From assembly GCF_000270245.1 (NCBI RefSeq), contig NC_015635.1, positions 3,968,001 to 4,032,000 on the forward strand: 64,000 nucleotides of DNA, given 5' to 3'. Positions 36,142 to 45,090 of this stretch are shown here, one piece after another (positions within the stretch are counted from its first letter, which is position 1; each line of letters opens with the position of its first letter). Source of the stretch: Microlunatus phosphovorus NM-1 (GTDB lineage Bacteria; Actinomycetota; Actinomycetes; Propionibacteriales; Propionibacteriaceae). The notes below the pieces were generated by a model. The model did no database searches, was not told the DNA's origin, and was given only the letters and a program-made list of their open reading frames with translations. The translations under genes and the position numbers were made by a program.

Positions 36142-37959
36142 TCAATCCTCGTAGAGGGTGTTCAGGGTGTCGCCGTACTTCTTCTCGACCGCCTTGCGCC
36201 GGATCTTCAGGCTCGGGGTGACCTCGCCGCCGTCGACGGTGAACTCCTGCGGGAGGATCTCGAACTTCTTGATCGTCTCCCAGCGTTCGAGCTTGCGATT
36301 GGCCTGAGCAACCTGGCCGTTGATCAACTCCTTCACCGCTGGTGACGCTGACAGCGCGGTGAGGTCAGCAGACTCCTGCCCGTTCTCCTTCGCCCAGGTC
36401 GTGATCGCCTCGGGATCGAGGGTGACCAACGCACTGATGTACTTGCGGCCCTCGCCGTGGACCAGCACCTGCGACACGTACGGGCTGGCGGCCTTCACCG
36501 CGGCCTCGACCTTCTGCGGTGCCACATACTTGCCGCCGGAGGTCTTGATCAGGTCCTTCTTGCGATCGGTGATCCGGAGGTAGCCGTGATCGTCGAGCTC
36601 GCCGATGTCGCCGGTGGAGAACCAACCGTCGGCAGTGAGCACCTCCGCAGTGGCCTCGTCGTTGCCGTGATAGCCGCTCATCACACCAGCCCCGCGCACC
36701 AGAATCTCGCCGTCGTCGGCGATCTTGACCTCGGTGCCGGGCACGGCCGGGCCGACGGTGCCGAACCGGGTCGCCCGCGGGTCGTTGACGAAGGTCGCCG
36801 CACTGGTCTCGGTGAGCCCATAGCCTTCCAGGATCAGCAGTCCGGCGGCATAGAACCACTCCTGCACCTCGCGACTGAGCGCCGCGGAACCGGAGACGAA
36901 GAACTTGATGTTGCCGCCCATCCGCGCCTTGAGCTTGCTGAACACCAGCTTGTCCGCGAGCGCGTACTGGATGCCGAGCAGGCCGGCCGGCTCGCTGCCT
37001 GCCAACCGACCAGGGATCGTCTTGTAGCCGACACTGAAAGCCCAGTTGAAGATCTTGCCCTTCACGCCGCTCTGCGCGCCGGTCATCACCTTGGCGCGGA
37101 CCTTCTCGAAGATCCGCGGTGCCCCCGCCATGAAGGTCGGCTTCACCACCCCGAGGTTGTCGACGATGTTCTCGATCACGCCGTCCACCGCGGTGGTGAA
37201 GCCGATCTTGAGCTGGATGGCGATCAGCGCCTTGCCGAACACATGCGACAGCGGTAGCCACAGGTACTGCAGGTCGTCCGGGCTGATGATGTCGTACGCC
37301 TCGACCGCAGCACCTTCGTACGTCCACGCGTCTTGGGTCAGCCGGACACCCTTCGGGCGGCCAGTGGTGCCGGAGGTGTAGATCAAGGTGGCCAGCGTGT
37401 CCGGCCGGGTAGCCGCAATGGCGTTGTCCACCGACCCCGGCTGCTCCACCAGATGGCTGCGCCCCAGTTCACGGAACTCGGTCCAGGACACGACCAGCTC
37501 ATGGTCGGCCTTGCCGGAGAACTGCACGATCTTGACCACCGACAACTCGTCGAGATGATCGACGACCTTGGCCACCTGGAAGTCGTCCTCGGCGAAGACG
37601 ACCTTGGACTCGGAGTCGCGCAGGATGTAGGCGACATCCTCGTGCTGGGTGGTCGGGTAGACCGTCGTCGTCGCCCCGCCGGCGCACATGATGCCTAGGT
37701 CGGCGAGGATCCACTCCATCCGGGTACCGGAGGCGATGGCGACTCGATCCTCGAGCTGTAGGCCCAGCGCGAGCAGCCCGGCGGCCACCTCGTAGACCGC
37801 GGTCTTGGTCTCGTTCCAGGTCAGCGAGATCCAGCGACCGCCGTCGAGATAGCGGAACGCCTCGCGCGGGCCGGAGGCCGCGACCCGGTCCTGGAGCATC
37901 GCTCCGACACTGCTGGGTCGGTTGGCCAGCACTTCCTGCTGCTGCTCGAGGGGCATCAT
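36142..37959 (-). CDS. long-chain fatty acid--CoA ligase (FadD15-like)
   Basis: This 605-residue ANL-superfamily enzyme activates fatty acids to acyl-CoA through an acyl-AMP. P-loop motif IYTSGTTGRPKGV (near 191-203), LEGYGLTETSA (near 376-386), STGDIGELDDHGYLRITDRKKDLIKTSGGKYVAP (near 450-483) and the late catalytic Lys region (PSLKIRRKAVEKKY) are intact. The sequence is closest in feel to the AMP-dependent synthetases of the FadD15/AasS type. The start is MMPL at 37959, with AAGGTGA upstream. Confidence 0.9.
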   Translation of the reverse strand: MMPLEQQQEVLANRPSSVGAMLQDRVAASGPREAFRYLDGGRWISLTWNETKTAVYEVAAGLLALGLQLEDRVAIASGTRMEWILADLGIMCAGGATTTVYPTTQHEDVAYILRDSESKVVFAEDDFQVAKVVDHLDELSVVKIVQFSGKADHELVVSWTEFRELGRSHLVEQPGSVDNAIAATRPDTLATLIYTSGTTGRPKGVRLTQDAWTYEGAAVEAYDIISPDDLQYLWLPLSHVFGKALIAIQLKIGFTTAVDGVIENIVDNLGVVKPTFMAGAPRIFEKVRAKVMTGAQSGVKGKIFNWAFSVGYKTIPGRLAGSEPAGLLGIQYALADKLVFSKLKARMGGNIKFFVSGSAALSREVQEWFYAAGLLILEGYGLTETSAATFVNDPRATRFGTVGPAVPGTEVKIADDGEILVRGAGVMSGYHGNDEATAEVLTADGWFSTGDIGELDDHGYLRITDRKKDLIKTSGGKYVAPQKVEAAVKAASPYVSQVLVHGEGRKYISALVTLDPEAITTWAKENGQESADLTALSASPAVKELINGQVAQANRKLERWETIKKFEILPQEFTVDGGEVTPSLKIRRKAVEKKYGDTLNTLYED

Positions 37960-37976
37960 CGTTGAGTCACCTTCGG

Positions 37977-38003
37977 GTTCAGGGATCAGGGTTCAGGGAT
38001 CGG
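37977..38003. repeat. 13-bp tandem repeat upstream of acyl-CoA ligase
   Basis: GTTCAGGGATC(A/G)GG is repeated twice just upstream of the ligase start. It could be an operator for the lipid genes or chance. The rest of the 211-nt gap (37960-38170) shows nothing clear. Confidence 0.5.
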
Positions 38004-38170
38004 ACCGACGCTGTGTGGCGACAGTCACCCAGTAAGCCTAGTGGGCAGTGGCCAGTGTCGGGGATGGCAAAGGTCCCGCATCGAGCCTCAGCGCGCAATA
38101 TGGGGTCAGGACCCCAATATCCAACACACCGAGATCCAGGCACCAGAGCCCGGGAAGAGCAGGACCGGGA

Positions 38171-39427
38171 TCAGGAGAGTCGTTGCAGGATGATCGCCAT
38201 GCCCTGACCACCGCCGACGCACATCGTCTCCAGACCGAACTCGACATCGTGTCGCTGCATGGCGTTGATCAGGGTCGTCATGATCCGGGCACCGGTCGAG
38301 CCGAAGGGGTGGCCCAGAGCAATCGCGCCGCCGTGGATGTTGAGCCGGTCCTCGTCCAACCCCATAGCGCGCGCTGACGCGATCACCTGGACCGCGAAGG
38401 CCTCATTGATCTCGACCAGCCCGATGTCGGACAGCGAGAGCCCGGTCTGAGCGAGCACCTTGCGGGTCGCCTCGATCGGGCCGACACCCATGATCTCCGG
38501 GCTCAGTCCGGTCGCGGCCGAGCCGACGATCCGGGCCAGCGGCGTCAGCCCGAGCTCGGCGGCCCGGGCCGCGCTCATGATCACCACGGCGGCGGCTCCG
38601 TCGTTCAGCGGGCAGCAGTTGCCGGCCGTGACGATGCCGTCGGCTCTAAACACTGGCTTGAGCGCCGAGACGGCCGCCAGCGTGGTGCCCGGCCGGGGTC
38701 CGTCGTCGGTGCTGATCACGGTCCCGTCGGCCAGGGTGACCGGCGCGATCTCGGACGCTAAGACACCTGCGGCGATGGCCCGTTCGGCCAGATTCTGGGA
38801 GCGGACCCCGAAGGCGTCGGCGTCGGCTCTCGTGATCCCGTACGCGGTCGCGACGTTCTCCGCGGTCTGCCCCATCGCGATATAGATGTCCGGCAGTTCC
38901 CCGTCGATGCGCGGATCGTGCCAGCTCTCGTTGGTCTCAGCCATCCGCCGGGTGCGTTCGCCGGCCTCCGCGAACAGCGGGTTCTGGGTGTCAGCGGGAT
39001 CGACCCCGGCCGAACCGAAGCCGCGGTAGCGCGAGACGCACTCCACTCCGCCGGAGACGTACGCGTCCCCCTCCCCCGCCCAGATGGCATGCGCGGCCAT
39101 CCGCGCGGTCTGGACGCTGGAGGCGCAGAACCTGTTGACGGTCGCAGCGGGCACGGTGTCGAGACCCAACTGGACGGCGACCCGGCGGGCCATATTGCCG
39201 CCGTGCTCGTCCCGAGGTTCGGCACAGCCGAGGTAGATGTCGTCGAGGGTGGCCGGATCGAGAGCCGGGATCTTGGCCAAGGCCGCCGAGAACACGCCGG
39301 CGGCCAGATCATCGGGCCGAACGCTGGCGAGCGAGCCCTTCACCGCCCGCCCGATCGGCGTCCGCGCGGTGGCGACAATCACGGCGTCGCGGTCAGCAGG
39401 GCGAGAATCAAAGGGCACGGTGTTCAT
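38171..39427 (-). CDS. acetyl-CoA C-acyltransferase (thiolase)
   Basis: This 418-residue thiolase II-fold enzyme cleaves 3-oxoacyl-CoA in beta-oxidation or condenses acetyl-CoA. Nucleophile Cys is in VNRFCASSVQTA (near 95), His in ALGHPFGSTGARI (near 374) and the second Cys in ETMCVGGGQGMAI (near 404). The ATG at 39427 has GAGGG 7 nt upstream; a GTG at 39433 is possible. It lies 10 nt after the acyl-CoA dehydrogenase and is surely cotranscribed with it. Confidence 0.92.
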   Translation of the reverse strand: MNTVPFDSRPADRDAVIVATARTPIGRAVKGSLASVRPDDLAAGVFSAALAKIPALDPATLDDIYLGCAEPRDEHGGNMARRVAVQLGLDTVPAATVNRFCASSVQTARMAAHAIWAGEGDAYVSGGVECVSRYRGFGSAGVDPADTQNPLFAEAGERTRRMAETNESWHDPRIDGELPDIYIAMGQTAENVATAYGITRADADAFGVRSQNLAERAIAAGVLASEIAPVTLADGTVISTDDGPRPGTTLAAVSALKPVFRADGIVTAGNCCPLNDGAAAVVIMSAARAAELGLTPLARIVGSAATGLSPEIMGVGPIEATRKVLAQTGLSLSDIGLVEINEAFAVQVIASARAMGLDEDRLNIHGGAIALGHPFGSTGARIMTTLINAMQRHDVEFGLETMCVGGGQGMAIILQRLS

Positions 39428-39437
39428 CACCACACCC

Positions 39438-40598
39438 TCACAATCCCAGATCCCGGCCGATGAGCTCTTTCATGATCTCGTTGGAGCCGGCCCAGATCCG
39501 GGTGACGCGGGCGTCGGTCCAGGCCCGAGCGACCCGATATTCGTTCATGTAGCCGTAGCCACCCCAAAGCTGGACGCAGGCATCAAGCACCGAGTTCTGC
39601 ACCTCCGCCGACCACCACTTCGCCTTCGCCGCGTCGACAGCGCTGAGCGACTTGTCGACCTGCTGCATGACGCAGGCGTCGACGAAGGCCTGGGTGACCT
39701 CGCACTGGGTGACCAGCTCGGCCAGTTTGTGCTTATTGGCCTGGAACGAGCCGATCGGCTGACCGAATGCCTGCCGCTCTTTCACGTACGCAATGGTCTC
39801 GTCGAGGATCTGCCGCGCATGGGCGATGTTGCTGACCGCGGCACCGATCCGCTCGGCCACCAGCCGCTCCATCAGGTAGATGAAGCCCTGGTCCACCTCG
39901 CCGATCACATTGGCGGCGGGCACCCGCACGTCGGCGAAGAACAGCTCGGCCGTGTCGGACTCGGGCTGACCGATCTTGTCGAGCTTGCGGCCGCGTTCGA
40001 AGCCCGGCATGCCGGTCTCCACGGCGAACAGGGTGATGCCGCGGGCCTTCTTCTCCGGGCTGGTCCGGGCGGCCACCACGACCAGGTCGGCGGAATAGCC
40101 GTTGGTGATGAAGGTCTTGGACCCATTCAGGATCCAGCCGCCCTCGCCATCCGACCCGCCATCGCGTACCGCGGCGGTCTTGAGATTGGCCAGATCCGAG
40201 CCACCGGACGGCTCGGTCATGGCGATGGCGGTCAGCAGCTCACCGGTGCAGAACTTCGGCAGCCAGCGCTGCTTCTGCTCTTCGGTGCACAGATCCACCA
40301 GGTAGGGCGCGACGCAGTCGGCATGGATACCGACACACGAGGAGTACGCGAAGGCCAGCTTGGACAGTTCCTCGGCCAGCACCATCGAGAAGCGCGGGTC
40401 GTCGGCGCCGGCGCCCCCGTACTCGGCGGGGATGTTCAGCCCGAGCAGATCCTGCTTCCCCAGCTCCAGCCACATCTCGCGACCGAACTCGTGGTTCGCG
40501 ATGTGCTTCTCCTGCTGGGGACGGAGCCGCCGATCCACGAAGGTCCGACAACTGTCGCGGAACGCCTCGTGGTCGTCATCGAAGATGGTGCGCTGCAT
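39438..40598 (-). CDS. acyl-CoA dehydrogenase
   Basis: This FAD-dependent acyl-CoA dehydrogenase has 386 residues. Family signature AIAMTEPSGGSDLANLKT (near 124-141) and LWGGYGYMNEYRVARAWTDARV (near 343-364) are present. The C-terminal motif reads IWAGSNEI, so the Glu of the YEG motif used by medium-chain enzymes is Ala; the catalytic base may be elsewhere, as in long-chain and isovaleryl types. The ATG at 40598 is chosen because AGGGGGG lies 8 nt upstream. It is first in an operon with the thiolase. Confidence 0.92.
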   Translation of the reverse strand: MQRTIFDDDHEAFRDSCRTFVDRRLRPQQEKHIANHEFGREMWLELGKQDLLGLNIPAEYGGAGADDPRFSMVLAEELSKLAFAYSSCVGIHADCVAPYLVDLCTEEQKQRWLPKFCTGELLTAIAMTEPSGGSDLANLKTAAVRDGGSDGEGGWILNGSKTFITNGYSADLVVVAARTSPEKKARGITLFAVETGMPGFERGRKLDKIGQPESDTAELFFADVRVPAANVIGEVDQGFIYLMERLVAERIGAAVSNIAHARQILDETIAYVKERQAFGQPIGSFQANKHKLAELVTQCEVTQAFVDACVMQQVDKSLSAVDAAKAKWWSAEVQNSVLDACVQLWGGYGYMNEYRVARAWTDARVTRIWAGSNEIMKELIGRDLGL

Positions 40599-40682
40599 GC
40601 GTGTGCCCCCCTGCATCGGTGCCCGGCGAGATCCCTTAGGTTACTCGCCAGTAGCAACTTGCACACGCCAGTCGGCCAGACT

Positions 40683-40785
40683 TTTGTTCCACCGTCCGCG
40701 CCTGACGGGGACAGTGGAACAAACCGTGGGCGGCCGAGACTCCCCGACAATCTCGGCCACCCCGCACAGGGACCCCGCGGGGGTC
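40683..40785 (-). terminator. three successive hairpins after yceI-like gene
   Basis: Stem 1: TTTGTTCCAC (40683-40692) with GTGGAACAAA (40714-40723). Stem 2: GGCCGAGA (40732-40739) with TCTCGGCC (40751-40758). Stem 3: GACCCC (40771-40776) with GGGGTC (40780-40785). Stem 1 ends in a T/A run, so reading minus-strand it is the most terminator-like. They separate the YceI transcript from the acyl-CoA dehydrogenase promoter. Confidence 0.6.
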
Positions 40786-40792
40786 GCAGGCG

Positions 40793-41344
40793 TCAGGCCT
40801 TGACAGCCTCGATGGCCAGCGTGATGTCGACCTTGTCGCCGATCAGCAGCTTGCCGCCGTCCAGCGGGATGTTGAAGGTGACGTTGAAGTCCTTGCGATC
40901 GATCGAGGTGGTCGCCTCGGCCCCGAGCCGGGTGGCACCGAAGGCGTCGACCGCGACGCCGAGGAACTCGGCGGCCAGCTTGACCGGCTTGGTGATGCCG
41001 TTGATGGTGAGGTCGCCGGAGATGACGTAGCCGTCCGCGTCACCGGAGATGCCGGTGCTGGTGAAGGCCAGGGTGCCACCGTTGGTCGGGTCGAAGAAGT
41101 CGGCCGACTGCAGGTGGGCATCGCGCTGGGCATTGCCGGTGGTGATGGAAGCGGAGGTGATGGTCACCTCGACGCTGGCCTCGGTCGGATCCTCCGAGCG
41201 GGTGACGATGGTGCCACTGAACTCGGTGAACCGGCCTTTGACCTTGCTCATCAGGTGGCGGACGCTGAAGCCCACCTCGGAGTGCGAGGCGTCGATGGTC
41301 CAGGTGCCGGCAACGAGACCGGTGGTCGCAATCTGCTGAGTCAT
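40793..41344 (-). CDS. YceI family protein
   Basis: This 183-residue lipocalin-like YceI protein binds an isoprenoid-like lipid in a beta barrel. GTWTIDASHSEVGFSVRHLMSKVKGRF (14-40) and GDLTINGITKPVKLAAEF are family motifs. There is no signal peptide, so unlike E. coli YceI this one is cytoplasmic, the common actinobacterial form. AAGGAGAC lies about 9 nt before the ATG. It is divergent from a MarR gene that probably controls it. Confidence 0.9.
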   Translation of the reverse strand: MTQQIATTGLVAGTWTIDASHSEVGFSVRHLMSKVKGRFTEFSGTIVTRSEDPTEASVEVTITSASITTGNAQRDAHLQSADFFDPTNGGTLAFTSTGISGDADGYVISGDLTINGITKPVKLAAEFLGVAVDAFGATRLGAEATTSIDRKDFNVTFNIPLDGGKLLIGDKVDITLAIEAVKA

Positions 41345-41370
41345 AATGAGGCGTCTCCTTCGGGGCGAAA

Positions 41371-41420
41371 GTTGATTGTTCAGCTAACGTCAACTCTAGC
41401 ACCTTTAGTTGAATTGTCAA
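41371..41420. promoter_or_regulatory. candidate MarR operator region
   Basis: Between yceI and marR lie GTTGA-N14-TCAAC (41371-41394) and TTGA-ATTG-TCAA (41409-41420). Both are AT-rich against a GC-rich background and share the TTGA half-site. The dyads are short, so this is a moderate call. Confidence 0.4.
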
Positions 41421-41429
41421 TAACCCTGT

Positions 41430-41435
41430 TAGGCT
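41430..41435 (+). promoter_or_regulatory. -10 box for leaderless marR
   Basis: TAGGCT, 7-nt spacer, GTG at 41443. Confidence 0.5.
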
Positions 41436-41442
41436 AAGGTCC

Positions 41443-41901
41443 GTGGCTGTGCAATGGCTGACCGAAGAGCAGCAGCGCGTCTGGCGGACCTACCTGCTCG
41501 GCGTGGCGCGTTTGACCGAGGAACTGGACGCCGATCTGCGCCGCTCGGGACTCGATCTGCCGGAGTACGAGATCCTCGTCGTGCTGGAGGAGTCGCCGGA
41601 TCGACGGCTGCGGATGTCGGAGTTGGCTGATGCCGTCCACCAGTCCCGGTCACGACTGACGCACACCATCGCGCGGATGGAGAAGACCGGCCTGGTCGAA
41701 CGTGAGACCTGCCCGACCGACCGACGCGGCGTGTGGGCTCAGCTGACCGAGACCGGGTACGAGATGCTGCGGCAGACCGCGCCGAGTCATGTCAAGGCCG
41801 TCCGGCGGTTCTTCGTCGATGCCGTCGACCCCGAGGACTACGAAGCACTCGGCCGAGCCTTCGCCGCCGTGCTCGCCGTCGACTCGGACGACGACCAGTA
41901 A
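41443..41901 (+). CDS. MarR family transcriptional regulator
   Basis: This 152-residue winged-helix regulator has dimer helices at both ends. DLPEYEILVVLEESPDRRLRMSELADAV (near 37-64) leads to the recognition helix SRSRLTHTIARMEKTGLVERE and the wing PTDRRGVWAQLTETG. The ligand is unknown. It is divergent from the YceI gene across 98 nt, suggesting direct control. The GTG start is supported by the -10 box; no other in-frame start keeps the N-terminal helix. Confidence 0.88.
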   Translation: MAVQWLTEEQQRVWRTYLLGVARLTEELDADLRRSGLDLPEYEILVVLEESPDRRLRMSELADAVHQSRSRLTHTIARMEKTGLVERETCPTDRRGVWAQLTETGYEMLRQTAPSHVKAVRRFFVDAVDPEDYEALGRAFAAVLAVDSDDDQ

Positions 41902-41939
41902 CCGTCGCAGCGCAGCCGGCGCGGCCGGGAGTGCAGGAG

Positions 41940-41981
41940 CGGATCTAGCCGAGACACGTCTTTCCGTCTCGGGTCGATCCG
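41940..41981 (+). repeat. structured intergenic repeat, copy 3
   Basis: Outer stem CGGATC (41940-41945) with GATCCG (41976-41981); inner stem CCGAGAC (41949-41955) with GTCTCGG (41966-41972); loop ACGTCTTTCC, identical to copy 2. The stem bases are different again. It lies 39 nt after the marR stop. The surrounding 158-nt gap contains no other obvious feature. Confidence 0.8.
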
Positions 41982-42059
41982 TGACGAACGAGCGGCCCCC
42001 GAGCGCCGGCGAGCAGCGCAGTACGTAGAGACCCCGCTCCCGTACGATCGGCATCGACC

Positions 42060-44960
42060 ATGCCGACGACACTCGCCATCTCCGCTCCCGCCGCCGATCT
42101 CACCGCCGCGCTGCGCCGCCGAGGTGTTGGTGAGGTACTGGACACGACGAAGCTCACCCGGGCGCTGTACTCCTCCGACGCCTCGCTCTATCGGGTGGTG
42201 CCCCAGGCGGTAGCCAGGCCGCGTACCGTCGAGGAGCTCTTGACGGTGCTCGACGGTGCTCGTTCGATTGGCATGCCGGTGACGACCCGGGGCGCTGGCA
42301 CCTCGTGTGCCGGCAATGCCGTTGGCCCTGGTCTAGTCGTCGATGTCGCCCAGCACCTGAACCGGGTGCACGCCGTCGACCCGGAGCAGCGCACCGCCGT
42401 CGTGGACCCGGGCGTGGTGCAGGCGATGCTGCAACGCGAGGCGGCCCCGTACGGGCTGCGCTTCGGCCCGGATCCTTCGACACACACCCGATGCACCATC
42501 GGCGGGATGATCGGCAACAACGCGTGCGGCCCGCGGGCGCTGGGCTATGGCAAGACCGCGGACAACGTGATCGCCCTGGAGGTGGTCACCGGCTCCGGCG
42601 AGCAGTTGGTGCTCGACAGTCGGACGGGGGTCGACGCCAACTCCTCGGCCGCGCTGCATGCCCTGCAGTCGACGGTGGCGGGCAATCTGGCCACCATCCG
42701 GACCGAGTTCGGCCGGTTCGGCCGGCAGGTGTCGGGTTACAGCCTGGAGCATCTGTTGCCGGAGAACCGGTTCAACGTCGCCCGGTTCCTGACCGGCACC
42801 GAGGGCACGCTCGCCGTGATCACCAAGGCGACCGTACGACTCGTCGCCGATGCCCCGCACAAGATCATGATCGCGCTCGGCTATCCGTCGATGGCCGACG
42901 CCGCCGACGCCACCCCGGTGCTGCTGGAGTTCACTCCGACGGCCATCGAAGGACTGGGCCGCCAGATCGTCGACGTCGTCCGGCGGACCCGTGGCGACAG
43001 CGCGGTGCCACCACTGCCCCGCGGCGACGGCTGGGTGTTCGCCGAACTGGTCGGCACCGATCCCCGCGAGCTGGAGTCACGGGCAACCGCGCTGCTGGCC
43101 GCCTCCGGCTGCCTGGCCGGTGAGGTCGTCACCGATCCGGCGCAGGCGACGGCGCTGTGGAAGATCCGCGAGGACGGCGCCGGTCTGGCCGGGGTGTCGC
43201 TGCCCGACCCCGCGTACGGCGGCTGGGAGGACGCCGCCGTCCCGCCGGCCATGCTGGGCCGCTACCTGCGCGACTTCGAAGCCCTGTTGGACTCCCATGG
43301 ACTGCTCGGCCTGCCGTACGGGCATTTCGGCGACGGCTGTGTCCACATTCGGATCAATTTCCCGCTGACCTCGGCCGACGGTCCGGCCCGTTATCGCGCC
43401 TTCGTCGAGGACGGGGCACGGCTGGTCGCCGGGTATGGCGGCTCGATGTCGGGCGAGCACGGCGACGGGCGAGCCCGTTCGGCGCTGTTGCCGGCCATGT
43501 ACTCCCCCGCGGCGATCGCGCTGTTCGGCGAGGTCAAGGCCGCCTTCGATCCCGACAATCTGCTCAATCCCGGGGTGCTGGTCGACCCGCGGCCGGTCGA
43601 CGCCGATCTCCGCGCTGCCGCCCTAGCCGGACGCGCCCCGTCCCGCTTCAGCAACGAGGTGCACCAGTGCTCCGGCGTGGGCAAGTGCCTGGCGGACACG
43701 ACCGGCAGCCTCGGGGTGATGTGCCCGTCCTATCAGGCCACCCGCAACGAGAAGGACTCCACTCGCGGCCGGGCCCGGGTGCTGCAGGAGATGGTCAACG
43801 GCGAGCTCGTCCAGCTCGGCTGGAAGTCGCCGGCCGTGCACAGCGCACTGGATCTGTGCTTGTCCTGCAAGGGTTGCGCGCGCGACTGCCCGACCGGGAT
43901 CGACATGGCGGCGTACAAGTCCGAAGTGCTGGATCACACGTACGCGGGCAAGCTGCGGCCGCGTTCGCACTATGCGCTCGGCTGGCTGCCGCGCTGGGGA
44001 CGGCTGATCACCAAGTCTCCGATGCTGGCGAAGCTGGTGAACCTGACCACCTCGTTGCCCGGGCTGCGCTGGCTGGTCCGCTGGACCGCAGGGGTGGACC
44101 AGCGGCGGCAGTTGCCGCGGTTCGCCGATCGTCCAGCTCGGCAGCGGGTGCCCCTGACCTCAACGGCGCCCGGCAGCGAGCCCGGCCTGAATGGTGGGTC
44201 GGCGCTGAATGGCGGGCCGGAGACCCCGGAGCAGGCCAAGCCGGTCCTGGTCTGGGTCGATTCGTTCTCCGACTGCTTCACCGGGGGCGGTGTGGAGGCC
44301 ATGGTCGAAGTGCTGCGATCGGCTGGCTACACGCCGCAGTTCCCTGATCGAAGCGTCTGCTGCGGGCTGACCTGGATCTCGACCGGCCAGCGGGAAGGGG
44401 CCCGGCGCCAGCTCCGCGCCAGTCTGGACGTGCTGCACCCTTACGTCGCCGCGGGCGTACCCGTGGTCGGTTTGGAACCGTCCTGCACCGCGGTGTGGCG
44501 CAGCGACGCCCGCGAACTGTTGCCCGATGATCCGCGAGTGGCAGAGGTGGCCTCGGGCGTGCTCACCCTGGCCGAGCTGCTGGCTCGAACCGACGGCTGG
44601 ACTCCCCCGAATCTGACCGGCGTCGAGCTCGTGGTGCAGCCGCACTGCCATCACGCCTCGGTGCTGGGCTGGCAGGCCGATGCTGCGCTGCTGAAGCGAT
44701 CCGGGGCGACGGTGACCACACTCGGCGGCTGCTGTGGCCTGGCAGGGAACTTCGGAGTCGAGAAGGGCCACTACGAGGTCTCGGTGAAGGTGGCCGAACA
44801 CGATCTGCTGCCCGCCGTCGAGGCCCATCCGGACGCAATCGTGCTCGCCGACGGGTTCTCCTGTCGTACCCAGCTCGCCGAGCTCGCCGGACGCACCGGG
44901 ATCACGCTCGCCGAGCTGCTGGCCCCGCACCGGGGATCTTCTGGCGCAAACCCCACGTGA
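42060..44960 (+). CDS. FAD-binding and Fe-S-binding oxidoreductase (D-lactate dehydrogenase-like, GlcD-GlcF fusion)
   Basis: This is a 966-residue fusion. Residues 30-480 form a GlcD-type FAD-binding dehydrogenase (PCMH FAD fold TTRGAGTSCAGNAVGPGLVVD; C-terminal YGGSMSGEHGDGRARSALLP). Residues 540-680 hold two 4Fe-4S clusters (CSGVGKC ... CPSYQAT and CLSCKGCARDCPTGID). The C-terminal GlcF-like domain has two CCG motifs (CCGLTW and CCGLAGNFG). Such single-chain enzymes oxidise D-2-hydroxy acids such as D-lactate and pass electrons on, probably to quinone. A 40-residue Gly/Pro/Glu linker near 715-740 joins the domains. Substrate is not proven by sequence. Confidence 0.9.
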   Translation: MPTTLAISAPAADLTAALRRRGVGEVLDTTKLTRALYSSDASLYRVVPQAVARPRTVEELLTVLDGARSIGMPVTTRGAGTSCAGNAVGPGLVVDVAQHLNRVHAVDPEQRTAVVDPGVVQAMLQREAAPYGLRFGPDPSTHTRCTIGGMIGNNACGPRALGYGKTADNVIALEVVTGSGEQLVLDSRTGVDANSSAALHALQSTVAGNLATIRTEFGRFGRQVSGYSLEHLLPENRFNVARFLTGTEGTLAVITKATVRLVADAPHKIMIALGYPSMADAADATPVLLEFTPTAIEGLGRQIVDVVRRTRGDSAVPPLPRGDGWVFAELVGTDPRELESRATALLAASGCLAGEVVTDPAQATALWKIREDGAGLAGVSLPDPAYGGWEDAAVPPAMLGRYLRDFEALLDSHGLLGLPYGHFGDGCVHIRINFPLTSADGPARYRAFVEDGARLVAGYGGSMSGEHGDGRARSALLPAMYSPAAIALFGEVKAAFDPDNLLNPGVLVDPRPVDADLRAAALAGRAPSRFSNEVHQCSGVGKCLADTTGSLGVMCPSYQATRNEKDSTRGRARVLQEMVNGELVQLGWKSPAVHSALDLCLSCKGCARDCPTGIDMAAYKSEVLDHTYAGKLRPRSHYALGWLPRWGRLITKSPMLAKLVNLTTSLPGLRWLVRWTAGVDQRRQLPRFADRPARQRVPLTSTAPGSEPGLNGGSALNGGPETPEQAKPVLVWVDSFSDCFTGGGVEAMVEVLRSAGYTPQFPDRSVCCGLTWISTGQREGARRQLRASLDVLHPYVAAGVPVVGLEPSCTAVWRSDARELLPDDPRVAEVASGVLTLAELLARTDGWTPPNLTGVELVVQPHCHHASVLGWQADAALLKRSGATVTTLGGCCGLAGNFGVEKGHYEVSVKVAEHDLLPAVEAHPDAIVLADGFSCRTQLAELAGRTGITLAELLAPHRGSSGANPT

Positions 44961-45090
44961 CAGGTGGATCCCGGACCAGAACTGCGGCTGTGCTCTAGGT
45001 GACAGCCAGGGTGTCACACAGGTGACAGCGAGGCCTGCGGAGGCTGCGTACTGTCATGAGTACGGCTTCTGGTGATTCGGGGTTCACATC

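Noticed and set aside
37960-38170. Possible small genes in the gap before the acyl-CoA ligase
   Set aside because: The only open frames are short, without a start signal or recognisable composition; only the 13-bp repeat is worth noting.
39237-41030. 597-codon plus-strand open frame
   Set aside because: It lies opposite the thiolase, acyl-CoA dehydrogenase and part of yceI. Its composition is Arg/Gly/Pro/His-rich with no motif; the minus-strand genes have clear active sites.
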